A stretch of 64,000 nucleotides of DNA from Acanthosepion lycidas (GCA_963932145.1 OZ010599.1:43239232-43303231), one strand, 5' to 3'; counted from the first letter of the stretch, positions 44,666-55,425 are shown. The notes: generated by a model not told the origin, from the sequence alone. Translations and numbers: made by a program.

Positions 44666-46183
44666 CTAAGCCTGCAAATAAAGAAAAGGAATTAGTGCAA
44701 AAACCTTATTCACATACGGGACGGAAATCTGCGTTAAGCAGGACCCTGACGGATTGTCCCAGACTTCCAGTACCCAAATCGTCGTCATGCGACCGTCCAG
44801 GACAATGCCGCCGACGTCCGTCGGGTACGTTAATTTAATGGCCCTATATAAGGAGGGGTGAAGTAAAACAGGGACCCTCCCAGAACAGAAGTTGCGAAGT
44901 TTTTTCAAGTTTGAGTTGTCTAACTCACAAATCTTGATATCAGGAAAGGCCTCCTTGGCCTCAAATATGTGGCTCCATAATTTCAGGTAACCACCCGTGT
45001 CTCTGACACAGGTAATGATACCTGGAGCCTTTGGGAAATTACGGGGGTCCTCGACGCTTTTGCCGTCCACCTCCGTCATTTTATATAGAACCCTTCCTTT
45101 GCTTGGACAGGCCCCTTCTATACTCATCTCTGTCAATTTTACAAATTGACTCGGGGCCCTCGAACATCTTTTTTTCTTCTTTTTCTCCCTAGCAGGATGG
45201 GGAGGGGAGAAGGTGGACGTATGTGGTGTTATGTCCAAAGTTTTTAGGGATGAGCTGGAGGGAGAGGGGGATGCAGTACGGGAAGGGGAAGGAGGGAAAC
45301 TTTTAGTGCCGGGAGAGCATGACGATCTAGTTGGTGAAGCAGGGAAGGAGCGCCGCCTGGTTATGTCCACGCTGCGCTCTGCCCTACTTCGAACAGAACA
45401 ACTTTCCTGTTTTTCTTCTTCCTCTTCCTCCCTGCACCTCTTCAAGGACGCAGCACGAGGTGGAGGCATGCTCTCCACTTCCATGAGCATCACCTCTTGT
45501 TCTTTCTGTTTCTGCTGTTGTTTTTCTTGGAGTTTCTCCTCCTGTGCATGCCGCTTTTTCTCTTCCTGTTTCTGCTGCTGCTGCTCCTGCTGGAGTTTCT
45601 CCCCCTGCTTGTGCGGTTTCTGCTGCTTTTGTTGTTGTTGTTGTTGCTGCTGCTGCTGTTGCTGGCTCTTTGAATGGCCTTCATTTGGTTGCGGCTTTTC
45701 CGGCAGCTTCCTTTCCGCAATTTTCTCCTTCTGGGGGGGGGGGGAGACTTCCGACCTCTGGATATCTCCTTCCATTCTCCACTTTTTGAAGTCCCCTCCT
45801 CAGGTTGAGACGCCGCCACTGTTGTTGCTTTCTCCGCCTCGACAGGTCGTGCTGGAGGTTGTGCTGTCTTCTTTCCAGGGCATACCTTTGCCATATGCCC
45901 CAGGACTCCACATTCCGAACAATACGGCTTGCGCCCCTCCACAACTACCAGCATTCTTCTTTTCCGGCAAGTTAGGATGTTGGGCATATCCCGGAAATTG
46001 TCCCTGTCCACTGTTATTGACAACTCCATGTCTCCAGTGGCAATTCCTGCTTTGCTCCTGACGACCTCGACACTATTTACTTCACCAAACCTGGTAAAAA
46101 ATGCCCCCATCCTGTCAGGGCATATGTCTACCGGCACCCCATGCACGGTCACCTTTGTCCTTCGGGTGCCTAAGTACTCTGTC
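44666..46183 (-). pseudogene. LINE ORF1, C-terminal part, with CCHC knuckle and polyglutamine
   Basis: One frame (about 45735-46150) reads YLGTRRTKVTVHGVPVDICP-like residues and CSECGVLGHMAKVC, an RRM-like start and CCHC knuckle as in Tx1 ORF1 nucleic-acid-binding proteins. A second frame (44666-45775) carries a glutamine-rich block (about 12 Q in a row, then QEQQQQKQEEK), an RS/SP-rich stretch and an unknown C-terminal domain. The frames switch around a run of 9-10 G at 45736-45746, so a homopolymer indel is the likely cause. The ORF ends four bases before ORF2's start. Confidence 0.75.
46148..46183. repeat. 36-bp direct repeat flanking fossil C (left)
   Basis: GTCACCTTTGTCCTTCGGGT and the next 16 bases recur exactly at 50985-51020. 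Both lie in LINE ORF1 sequence, so 36 bp of target were duplicated on insertion or by a later event. Confidence 0.9.
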
Positions 46184-46394
46184 TGTTACGTAGTAAAGAG
46201 AAGAAAACAAAGATAGAATAACCTTTTCTTAAGGCTTTACTGAACTTAATTCACAGCAGTCAGTAATCAACAAAGGAAAGAATTCAGAATGAAAAGGAAG
46301 AAGAACGCAGCTTTTAAAGAGGAAAGGGAACGTGTGAAAAGTCACGTGGGCAAGAAAGTTAGTTTTCTTTTTTTTTTTTTACGAAAATATAACA
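46184..46394 (-). repeat. 3' LTR of fossil C
   Basis: 211 bp, TGTTATATTTTC...CTACGTAACA in element sense. It contains an E-box palindrome CACGTG, a TTTAAAAG possible TATA and GAATTAAGTTCAGTAAA, the segment complementary to the primer region. Confidence 0.88.
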
Positions 46395-49300
46395 TTCTCG
46401 CCCATTTGAAAAAGAGATTGAAAAAGTTTTATAAATCCAGTCGTTGGATTGGTCTACGAATCCTGCTAGACCGGCGTGGAGGTAGTTCACCACTGGAAGA
46501 GCCAGACCTCTGAGAAGGCTGACTTTCAGGATTCTGGCTATTATTCACAGATTCATTTTCTGTATAAGGTGAAGAAATATTAACGGGACCTGTATCAGGC
46601 AAAAGGGTTGAATCTGCATGGTCCACGTCGGGTTGAGTATTTTCAGGTTCATTTTGAGGTCCATCCGGGCGTGGAAAACGTGCCAACCGTCTCAGCGCCA
46701 CCGAATCTTCCCGGCCATCATTGTGACGTATTTTGGCATGCGTAGGGTTGGCCTCAAGGAGTTCCACCACCTCAACGATAGGGTCATATTTACCTCTGCC
46801 ACCGAATCGTTTTAATAATACCTCCCCAGGCTCACAGAGCCAAACAGGCAACGCAGTACCGGAGGAGGACCGCCTTTCAAAATTGAACATTAGTTCGTGG
46901 GGGGTTGCATTCGTAGTGGTGCATAGCAGGGAGGGGATAGCATTTATCACATCATATAGAACATCCTGCCAAGCACTAATTGGTAACTGTTTCGATTCCA
47001 GGGCCAATAATATGGTATTCCAAATTATGCCGTTGTAACGTTCGCATTGGCTATTGCCTCTAGGGTTATAAGCAGTAGTATTACTGCATCCAATTCCAAG
47101 TCGTGTTAGAAATTGTTTAAATTCTCCCGACATAAACGAAGTTCATCGATCGGAGTGAATGAACGAGGGAATCCCGAAAATGGAGAAAATACTTGTCAGG
47201 CACTGAATAGCAGTTTGCGAAGAGCAATCGCGGCAAGGAAAGGCAAAGGGAAATCGACTATATTCGTCGATAACAGTAAATATATATCGGTAACCTGTCG
47301 GAGATACCGGGACAGGCCCTTTGTAGTCTATGGAAAGACGCTGAAATGGCGCAGTAGAACGGATCAGAACATTACTAGCAGAATTGAAGAATTGGAGTTT
47401 TATTTTGGCACAGGTAGTACATTCAGAAGTCACACGTCGGACTTCATCAAGCGAATACGGCATATTCTGAGACCTTACAAAATGCCAAAAGCGCTGTACC
47501 CCAGGATGTATTAAGGAATCGTGTATCGATTTAAGTTCCTTCAAGGAAGAAGCAGCAGCACCACATACTCTGGATAAGGTATCCGCAACTGTTTTCATTT
47601 CCAGGACGGTGTTTTATGTCGTATGAAAAGGGAAGAAGTTCCATTTTCCACCGTATAATTTTATCGTTTTTAATTTTTCCGCGATTAGCAGGTTTAAACA
47701 TAAAAGATACGGCTTGTTGATCAGTAATAATAGTAAAATGTTTCCCGGCAAGGAGGTCTCTCCATTTACGAACGCATTCGACTATGGGATATGCTTCTTT
47801 TTCGACTATATGAAGTCGTATTTCATAGGGGTTTAGCGACCGAGAAAAGAATGCTACAGGTCGCTCAGCTTGTAAAAGAGTGCCTCCAATAGCCTTTTCT
47901 GAAGCATCGGTTTCAATAGTAAATGGCAATTCATCATCAATAACTTTTACAGATGACTCGGCAATGTCTTTCTTAAGTTTTTCGAAAGAATTTATAACTA
48001 TAGGAGGCATAGGGAATTGTTTATTTTCGACCAGTGGACGAATTTTGTGTGAATATTTAGGTATCCATTTCGCATAGTAAGCAAACATACCAAGACACCT
48101 TTTTAACGAATTTGAGTCGGAAGGAGGAGGCATTTGCAAAAGTGGCTTCAAACGCTCAGGACCGGGTTGGATAGTTCCGTTACAAATTTGATATCCTAGC
48201 ATGTTAATAGAACGAAGTGAAAACTGATTTTTCCCGGTTTATTTCGAGGTTGTATGTCGAGGCAGCCTTTAAGAAACATTCCAAATTGACGTCGTGCTCC
48301 TCCTGGGTTTTACCGCAAAGTTATATCATCTATATACGAAAAGGTTCCAGATAATTTGTTATCAGAAATGAAAGAATTCATAAATCGCTGAAAGGCAGAA
48401 ACCCCGTTAGTAACACCCATGGGTATTCGTTTAAATTGGAACAGACGATTTCCAGCTTGAAAGGCCGTATAGGGGCGATCTTCGGGGCAAATTTCAATCT
48501 GATAGTACGCTTTGGACAAGTCAATTATACTATAGATACGATACTGGGCTATTTGGTTTACGAGATCTTCAATTCGAGGCAAGGGGTAGGCATCAAGTAA
48601 GGTGAACCTATTAATAGTCTGGGAGAAATCGACTACCAATCGTTTCTTTTTATTAGGTGACGAAGTTATAACAATTTGAGCACGAGCATCCTCCGCACGG
48701 TAATTTCGGGATTTAGTAGCAATAGGTTTGCAGTAAGGGGTCAAGTTTCGGAACAACTTAACAGGAGCACAACTGATCTTGGTTAAAGCGCAGATTTTTA
48801 GAATATCCTGAGATCCACCAAAAGAAATAGTGATACTCTGGTGTAGTTTTAAGAAGGGCACTCCAAGTATAATATCCATACAGGAATCAGGAAGTACTGT
48901 AAAGTCAATTTGTTTATATTCGTAACCATTGAAGATAATATCCTCAGTACAATATTCATATAGTTTGGGGGAAATGGCAGATGATGCCATGGAAATTACG
49001 GAATTCCGTTTAGAAGTAGACAGTTTCATTGTTTTAACAGTACGGGCACTGATAAAGTTATCAGAACTACCGGTGTCTATGAGGGCAGTTAATCTCTTTC
49101 CTTTTAATTCTAAAGTTTTAGTAACTGGAGGAGACCTATCATCGTCTTTAGCACGGGCTACTATAATAGCTGAGGTAGAACGTGAAGGCGCCGGCATGGT
49201 AGAACGGCAAACTTTAGAAAAATGACCGAGTTTGCCACAGTTTCGACATCTCTTATCACGGGCAGGACAATAGCGACGATTATCCTTAAAGTGACGTTTC

Positions 49301-50019
49301 CCTCCACAGTTGTAGCACTTGCCACAAGCAAGGGCAACAGACAATTGTACAGAGTCACACTCCGTACGAGAATCAGTTAAGTCAGAAAGCATATTTTTAG
49401 TAATAGTAGTGGAAGTGGCCTCCTCGGCAGAATCAGTAAACACATTTTTAGTCCTAGTGGTAGTAGCAGCGGCGGCTGATCCAATCTGAGAAGCGTATGA
49501 TTCAGCACGAAAGTGAGCCTGTTCTAAGGCTCTAGCACATTGAGTAGCCTCCTTGAGAGTTAACGTATCATTTTCAAGCAGTCTGGCACGTATTACGGGG
49601 GACCGGAGACCACGTATAAATGCATCACGAACAGATTCATCCCTGTAAGTAGTAGCAGTAACATCTTGGAAGCAACAGTCAGCAGCAAGTCGATTCAAAG
49701 CCTGAGGGTATTGGTCTACATACTCATTTTCCTGCTGCAGATGTGTAGACAACAAATGTCTAGCATGAATAACACTTGGAGACTTGTCATAAACACTTTT
49801 CAGCAATTCAACAGCATATTCAAATCCAGAACAACCCTCGATAACATCAGCAACGGTAGCACCGATGTTTAAATAAAGGACTTCGAGTTTGTCCGGGTTT
49901 AAAGAAGCAATAGTTGATAAGTAATAATTAAAATTACGGTACCATAGTCTCCAGAGCTTGCCAGCCTGAGGGTCTGCAGAAGATATATCAAACTTGTCCA
50001 GACGAATAATCTTGTCCAT

Positions 50020-50109
50020 GAGGAATTAAGTTCAGTAAATTGTTACGTAGTAAAGAGAAGAAAGCAAGGATAGAATAACCTTTTCTTAAGGCTTTACTGA
50101 ACTTAATTC
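50020..50109 (-). promoter_or_regulatory. Putative self-priming primer site of fossil C
   Basis: Immediately inside the 5' LTR, 50023-50039 reads GAATTAAGTTCAGTAAA on the + strand. Its exact 17-base reverse complement TTTACTGAACTTAATTC lies within the LTR at 50093-50109 (and in the 3' LTR). No TGG-starting tRNA primer site is seen. In the transcript these could pair into a hairpin with a 53-base loop, as in Tf1-type self-primed elements. Function is inferred. Confidence 0.6.
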
Positions 50110-50984
50110 ACAGCAGTCAGTAATCAACAAAGGAAAGAATTCAATTATTTATTTGTATAAAATACAAAATGTGGCACAAGGCCTAAAAAGGGGGTGGGGA
50201 AGGACGGTCTTCATCTGTCTTAAATCTAAACTCAGCTAGTCGCAGACACTGACCCAATCAAGCCAACAATATTCCAATCACCAAAACAACACATTCACTC
50301 CTACCTTTCTTACTACGCCCACCATAATACCTCAAATTCTCGATGATGTCCTAACTAGTCCCCTTAAAGCCTTATATACAATTATTGTTCGTGGGGGGGA
50401 GGGTCAAAAAATAAACAACTTTTAAAATGATCCCCAAATGAGTATTTACAATATGACTGAAATATTTACAATAAAACTAAACAAAACTGTGTTAGTAATA
50501 AAACCCCCCACAAACCATGAATGTGGCAGAAACATCAGTTCACCGGACGAAATCAATGCGGGACTATGAAAAAATGAAAAAAGCATTCATACCTCCAAGC
50601 ATTCACGCAAGCACACACACATTCATACACAACAACAAATACGAAAAATCACACACACGAAACGAAAGTCGTCCCGCATCCACCAGAGAACTGACATCAC
50701 TGACCACCTAACGAGGGAGGGGATGGGGAATTAAACAAAAGAAAAAAAAATAGGGACAGAAATAAAAGGGACCAATGAGCATGCATACCCTAGCTAAGTT
50801 TACTAGAAAAAAAGGGAAAAACTAAAAATTCAAAATACAAAACCTAGTCTAACCTAAAATCTGGGTGGAAAGAATTCAGAATGAAAAGGAAGAAGAACGC
50901 AGCTTTTAAAGAGGAAAAGGAACGTGTGAAAAGTCACGTGGGCAAGAAAGTTAGTTTCCTTTTTTTTTTTACGAAAATATAACA
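50041..50984 (-). repeat. 5' LTR of fossil C, interrupted by a LINE 3' end
   Basis: The LTR halves 50041-50143 and 50869-50984 match the 3' LTR; between them 50144-50868 is foreign. A 10-12 bp duplication (GGAAAGAATTCA) flanks the insert. Confidence 0.88.
50144..50868 (-). mobile_element. 5'-truncated LINE 3' end nested in the LTR
   Basis: About 725 bp with no ORF, ending in LINE sense with GGCCTTGTGCCACATTTTG and a TATTTTATACAAATAAATAA tail like the 3' end at 41243, and with a 10-12 bp target duplication. The body is only loosely similar to the 41250-41920 UTR, so it is a related subfamily. It is the youngest insertion of this nest. Confidence 0.75.
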
Positions 50985-51020
50985 GTCACCTTTGTCCTTC
51001 GGGTGCCTAAGTACTCTGTC
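50985..51020. repeat. 36-bp direct repeat flanking fossil C (right)
   Basis: Exact partner of 46148-46183, following the ...ATAACA end of the 5' LTR on the + strand. Confidence 0.9.
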
Positions 51021-51343
51021 TGAAGGCGGAGTGATTTGGTGTTTAGGATTCTTCCCGACAGATCTTTAGCCTCCTGTTCAGTTGACATGAGAATGTCCCA
51101 CAAGGCGTTTGTCCTCCTTGCTAGGACCTTTGGGCATATTCTCAGTGTCTTTACTAAAAGACTCTTTAGGCTTTCTTCCGTCGTGTCTCTGCTGACCCCA
51201 ATGAGCTTCCGAGTCTTAATATCAGAAGTCAGCAGGGATATTGTTCTTGTTTTGACGGCGTCGAAGGCCTCGTCGATTGTGAGAAACTCGAACGAGTTCT
51301 CAAACTTTTGCTTTTGACTGATGTAGTAATTTGCATCTTTCAA
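50985..51343 (-). pseudogene. LINE ORF1, N-terminal part
   Basis: Reads NYYISQKQKFENSFEFLTID, KTRKLIGVSRDTTEESLKSL and ALWDILMSTEQEAKDLSGRI and ends in LGTRRTKVTV, the same residues that reopen ORF1 at 46183 on the other side of the LTR insertion. No clear domain; probably the helical N-terminal region before the RRM. Confidence 0.75.
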
Positions 51344-51704
51344 TGTTGGCCTATTGTTTGCTCAGGCATTTTTTTCCACTGACACCGTCGGTGATACTTC
51401 CGGTGAAGACGTATTTATATTTGTGTCGTCGGTCATTTTGACCGCGATCAAACGAATACAGTTGTATTGTCCTTTTAGGTTATTTTAAATTTGGCAAACA
51501 TGAACAGAAAATAAAACGGAAACACAAAACAAGGACAACCAAAGATAATTCAAACAAATAAATACAACTCAAAGTAATACAAACAAAAACAGTGGGGAGG
51601 AAAGAAAATACTAGAGAGAAAAGAAATAAAAGCAAACAAAATACACAAATCAACTAAAACTGAAAATTGAAAAAAGATATTAGAAAATAAAATCAAAACT
51701 TAGC

Positions 51705-52158
51705 TGTTCGTCAAACTTTTTTTTTCCCCACAAGCTAGTCCCAAAACAACAAATTGCGTATATAGGGCTAGTGAGGTGTATACTATGAGACTAGTGTCGG
51801 GCAGAGTCTCTGGTTGAATCTCTCGATTCCTGTATTTATCAATCCACACACGAAGATCGAATGTGGCACAAGGCCGTTTTAATGTGGGCATCCCCGAGCC
51901 CGTAGGCTTGGCCAAAAATATGGCCTTTCTGAACCCGCCTAGACGGGTTCAGGCCCTGTCAACCTCCCCGGACGAAACCTTGCCCTTCGGCAAAGCCTCG
52001 TCTGAGTTCCCCTCTGCTAATGCAGAGAGTTCGACAGTCGCCGAGAGACTGTCTCTCGGTCTCAGAATCTCTCGATTCCTTCCACTCTCTTCCCGGTACC
52101 AACCATATTTATATGGTCGGTACTCCCCTATGCAAATTAGGTGGATCCTACCACAACA
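51705..52158 (-). repeat. Solo LTR-like unit carrying the hairpin module
   Basis: The minus strand starts TGTTGTGGTAGG and may end near ...CGAACA. The middle (51861-52040) is the same module as in fossil A's 5' LTR: GCAGAG/CTCTGC, GCTTTGCCGAAGGGCAA, GTCCGGGGAGGTTGACAG, CTGAACCCGTCTAGGCGGGT and GGCCTTGTGCCACAT. No internal element sequence adjoins and no target duplication was found, so borders are approximate. Confidence 0.6.
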
Positions 52159-52479
52159 AATAGAAGCTTGCAACATTTTGCCTGTAGGAAAGTGATTGTA
52201 GAGTAGAAAATAATTCATCACCCACAAGGCAGAATAAGTACTTTTGAACTCTATCCAGACAGACAAGTGAGGACTGGGCAGCAATACTCTATTTCTGTTT
52301 TGATTCGACTCTTATCGAGCATAGCAAGTGATGTCAGATACTTTCTGGAGCCAACCATTTTTCCAGAATCTTTAGTAATGGATCATATATGTGAGTTCTA
52401 CTTGAGGTCTGGGGTAAACTTGAGTCCTAATTTGGTCTTGAGGTATTGAATGTTACAAGCCAGTTCCTGTTCCTTATCA

Positions 52480-52665
52480 CATACAATGTAGGTGTGATAT
52501 AAAATAATCATGATAATACTGCATCACAGAGAAACCATCACTGTGGATGTCATTTGTGCATTTTACGAGAAATGTGCAGCTTTAGTGATCAGCAAAAGGC
52601 TAATCTTCTTGCATGACTCAGCAAATCAACCTCAAGAAAAAATAGTCATGAGGCTGGGAAGTTTT
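52480..52665 (+). mobile_element. mariner transposase fragment (weak)
   Basis: Reads TITVDVICAFYEKCAALVIS, KRLIFLHDSANQPQEKIVMR, resembling TITADVYCxQLxxL...ALVNRKRVIFxxDNARPH of mariners. The Asp is kept, the following Asn is Ser. Flanks give nothing more. Confidence 0.45.
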
Positions 52666-52890
52666 TTTTATTTGTTTTACCCCAAGCAAGGCAATAAAGC
52701 CACTAGGACACAAGAAGTTATTGAGTGTTAGAGAATATGAGAAAAAAACTACTATTAAGGAGAGAGGACAATAAAAGAAGAAGAATGATTGACACTGCAT
52801 TTAAATTTTTGAACATCAAAGTTGACTAGGAAACAAGAAGCCAGAAGAAAGTTCTACAAGCGAGAAGTGCAATAGAATAAATGGTTAGCA
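52660..52890 (-). mobile_element. Jockey/CR1-group LINE 3' end fragment
   Basis: The minus strand parallels 28660-28870: SCFLVNFDVQKFKCSVN and the NNFLCPSGFIALLGVKQIK stretch after the stop. It is 5'-truncated. Confidence 0.6.
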
Positions 52891-53465
52891 TAGAATTTAC
52901 GGTTACATCATCACAGTCATCAGATCTAATCTTTTCAAATTTGTCTTACTGCCAGGATAATCAGAAATAAGGAAGACATTAATTCAGATCTCTCAGTTAC
53001 TTTTTTTTCATAGAACCCTTTAAAAATTTTATCAGCCAGGAATACATAAATTGCTTCTATGTTGGAACACCATAATTGGTAATGATGGCAATTATGTCAT
53101 TTAAATTGGCATCCATTTTTTTATCATTTTAAAAATGTGATATTTTCACCTAATAATTAAAGACTTTGACAGTCTACTTCAAAATGACTTGTCTTGTACA
53201 ATATGTCTGTTACATAGGAATCAGTGTCATAATTTGTTTGCATCAAAATTTCTTTGTGATTGAATACCCACTGAGCAGTATATCCAAACTAAAGGACCAA
53301 TTTTAATTTTTATTGAAAAAGTTTATAGGTTTTGTTGTTTATTTTTATTTTTTACTTGGCAGGTTTTTTCACATTTGCAAAGATTTTTGCGGTATCATCA
53401 ATGAAGGTGCAATTCAGGCAAATATTCTGTTGATTTATGAAATCCTGAATGAAAATGTGGTAAAC
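52891..53465. other. AT-rich stretch, nothing recognised
   Basis: No supported ORF or repeat. Confidence 0.5.
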
Positions 53466-53466
53466 A

Positions 53467-53609
<143 letters not shown>

Positions 53610-53629
53610 GCAATCTATGTCAGAATGGA

Positions 53630-53955
53630 AAAAATTTTTGCATGACATGTTTTGTCTTTGAGTATTTCATTGAACTAAAGTGATGTTTATGTTGACGTGA
53701 CAACTTGTGCATGAAAGTGAAGGGCTGCTGAGAATTTGATATATTTTTTGGGGGAAATACATGTTTTGGATATATACTCTAGCCAATTTCCTTTAGTTTC
53801 TTTTCCTTTTTGTTTATACTTTGATCACTTTTTTTCATTAAATATCCAATATTGTGATAAGATCTCCCAAGAAAGGTGAAAGAATCAATATGTAAATTTA
53901 CTGTGGATAATCTAATAATTAAAGTGCTTTCTATACATTTTTGTCTTAGTAAATT
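53630..53955 (+). repeat. Interspersed repeat, partner of 15380-15640
   Basis: The first 70 bp resemble 9390-9460 (GATGTGTTTTGTCC/GACATGTTTTGTCT) and the rest resembles 15400-15640, linking all three as one dispersed family. Confidence 0.55.
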
Positions 53956-54059
53956 GCTTTCTCTTTTAACTAAATAATGCTGTGCAACTAATGCATTGAG
54001 TGAGTGGTTTTACCATAGATTTCCCTAAAATTGTTTTTGATATATCGTTTTCCTATATA

Positions 54060-54600
54060 TATATTTTTTGGTGATTGAAGATTTATTCAAACTTTCAATT
54101 CTTACCATAGATTTTCAAATCAGGACTCATTGAAGGCCATAGCATAACTGTAATCTTCTTTTTCTAAAGCCAGGCAGTCACTGATTTAGACGTATATTTG
54201 GGATCATTATCTTGTTGGAAAGTAAATTGCCAACCTAAATGAAGCTTTTAATATAGCCCACAGATTTCATTATTCTTCTTATTGTAATTAATTGTCCAGT
54301 CCCCCTTGAGCTAAAACAACCCCAAAACATCATTGAGCCACCTTCATGTTTTAATGTTGCTACTGTGTACTTTGGGAGGAGAGCCTCACCTTTCTTGTAC
54401 CAAATCTTATGTACATCAATGTCCAAAAAGCTCAATTTTGGGGTTATCACTTCATAGTACTTGTTCTCAAAAGCAATTTTCTTTGTTCAAGAACATTTTG
54501 GCAAAATTAATCTGAGCAACAATGTGACAGGGTTTGTGAAGAGGGATTTGTTGTGGTCAATTTCCATATAACCCATTTCTATTTAAACAAAGTTGTATTG
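54060..54600 (-). mobile_element. Tc1-like transposase remnant
   Basis: The minus strand gives KIELFG-like, DLVQERGSPPKVH/IWYKKGEALLPKYTVATLKH, GGSMMFWGCFSSRGTGQLIT, WQFTFQQDNDPKYTSKSVTA and WPSMSPDLK, in the order of Tc1 proteins (VWRKKGEA...PTVKHGGGSIMLWGCF, FQQDNDPKHTS, WPSQSPDLNPIE). The middle catalytic Asp (QQDND) remains; the last motif is degraded (SPDLK in place of SPDLNPIE). Frames are broken several times. Confidence 0.75.
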
Positions 54601-54950
54601 TGCACGTACTTACGCTGATACCCATTATATCCAAACTTTTGGCATCAGATCTCTTATGGTAATATAGCACATGTAAGAGAAAGAAAAAAAAAACACAAAA
54701 ATAAATATTCCCTGGAAAATAAAGTCCCACTTCATTTTTCATTTCTTGTCTCAGTCATATCCAAAAATTTTGATTTTTAACATTTTTCTCATCATGCTTT
54801 CATTTGCTCAAAATGCCTACTAATATACAATAAATGTTATTAGTCTTATTATCAATATTATTATTTTTGTTATTTATATCTCAAATTTCTTTCACAGGCC
54901 TGTTATATCTACATATTACATACACACAAACACTCATATATATTTATATA
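54601..54950. other. Stretch beyond the Tc1 remnant, nothing recognised
   Basis: AT-rich; may include the N-terminal part and terminal repeat of the Tc1 copy, but I see no motif. Confidence 0.35.
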
Positions 54951-54955
54951 TTTAT

Positions 54956-55092
54956 AGGGCACCTTGAGGCGGTGTAATGGTTAGCAAGCTTGTCTCGCTA
55001 GAGCAATTACCCCTGATTAGTGAGTTTGATTCTCACTGGGTGCCCCCTACTTTCGGCCTTGTGCCACCTCTGAGCTATGCTTGGCAAATCAA
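54956..55092 (+). mobile_element. tRNA-derived SINE, third family
   Basis: GGCGGTGTAATGGTTAGCAA (A-box-like) and GTGAGTTTGATTCTCACTGG (B-box and T-arm-like) form a tRNA-like head closing with GGGTGCCCC. It is followed by TTTCGGCCTTGTGCCACC, the motif shared with LTRs and LINE ends here. Confidence 0.7.
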
Positions 55093-55158
55093 TATATATT
55101 TATATATGTGTGTGTGTTTGTGTGATGATATAATTGGTGCCTGATCATATGTGGGGTT

Positions 55159-55159
<1 letters not shown>

Positions 55160-55225
<66 letters not shown>

Positions 55226-55361
55226 TGATTAAACGTTATTTTAATATATAAAATTTATCTAACTAAATGCTCTGTTTTTTAATTAAACAGTATTAATTAC
55301 ATTTAAAGGCCTGAACAGTGTATAAACAGAAAATATGTTAAATAATTGGCAGACTTAGTCC

Positions 55362-55425
<64 letters not shown>

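Larger units (their letters stand above)
46184..50984 (-). mobile_element. Ty3/Gypsy-type LTR retrotransposon fossil C, in LINE ORF1
   Basis: Minus-strand order: 5' LTR (50041-50984, enlarged by a nested LINE end), a 21-bp leader, a continuous gag-protease-RT frame (gag from 50019; zinc knuckles CYNCGGKRHFKDNRRYC and CRNCGKLGHFSKVC near 49230-49320; protease LIDTGSSDNF near 49070; RT with YIDD near 48320), RNase H (ETDASEKAIGG, near 47920), integrase zinc finger (HxxxxHPG...CTTC, near 47420-47540) and DDE core (about 46830-47360), tail, then 3' LTR (46184-46394). The LTRs differ at about 4 positions in 210, so it is fairly young. It looks nearly whole with about three to five breaks. It is flanked by a 36-bp direct repeat. 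Clade within Ty3/Gypsy is undecided. Confidence 0.88.
41243..51500 (-). mobile_element. Tx1/L1-group LINE, nearly full length, split by an LTR element
   Basis: Minus-strand order: 5' region (about 51350-51500 or beyond), ORF1 N-terminal part (50985-51343), an inserted LTR element (46184-50984), ORF1 remainder (about 44666-46183), ORF2 endonuclease-RT (42323-44662), ORF2 C-terminal part (41922-42446), and a 3' UTR ending ...TTTTGTATTTTACAAAATAAA at about 41243. Without the insert it is about 5.4 kb. It is GC-rich compared with the surrounding DNA and has ORF-level damage only at a few points. Confidence 0.85.

Noticed and set aside
45213-46061. Cys/Ser-rich + strand open frame of 282 codons
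   Set aside because: It is the antisense of the LINE ORF1 glutamine-rich and RS-rich region.
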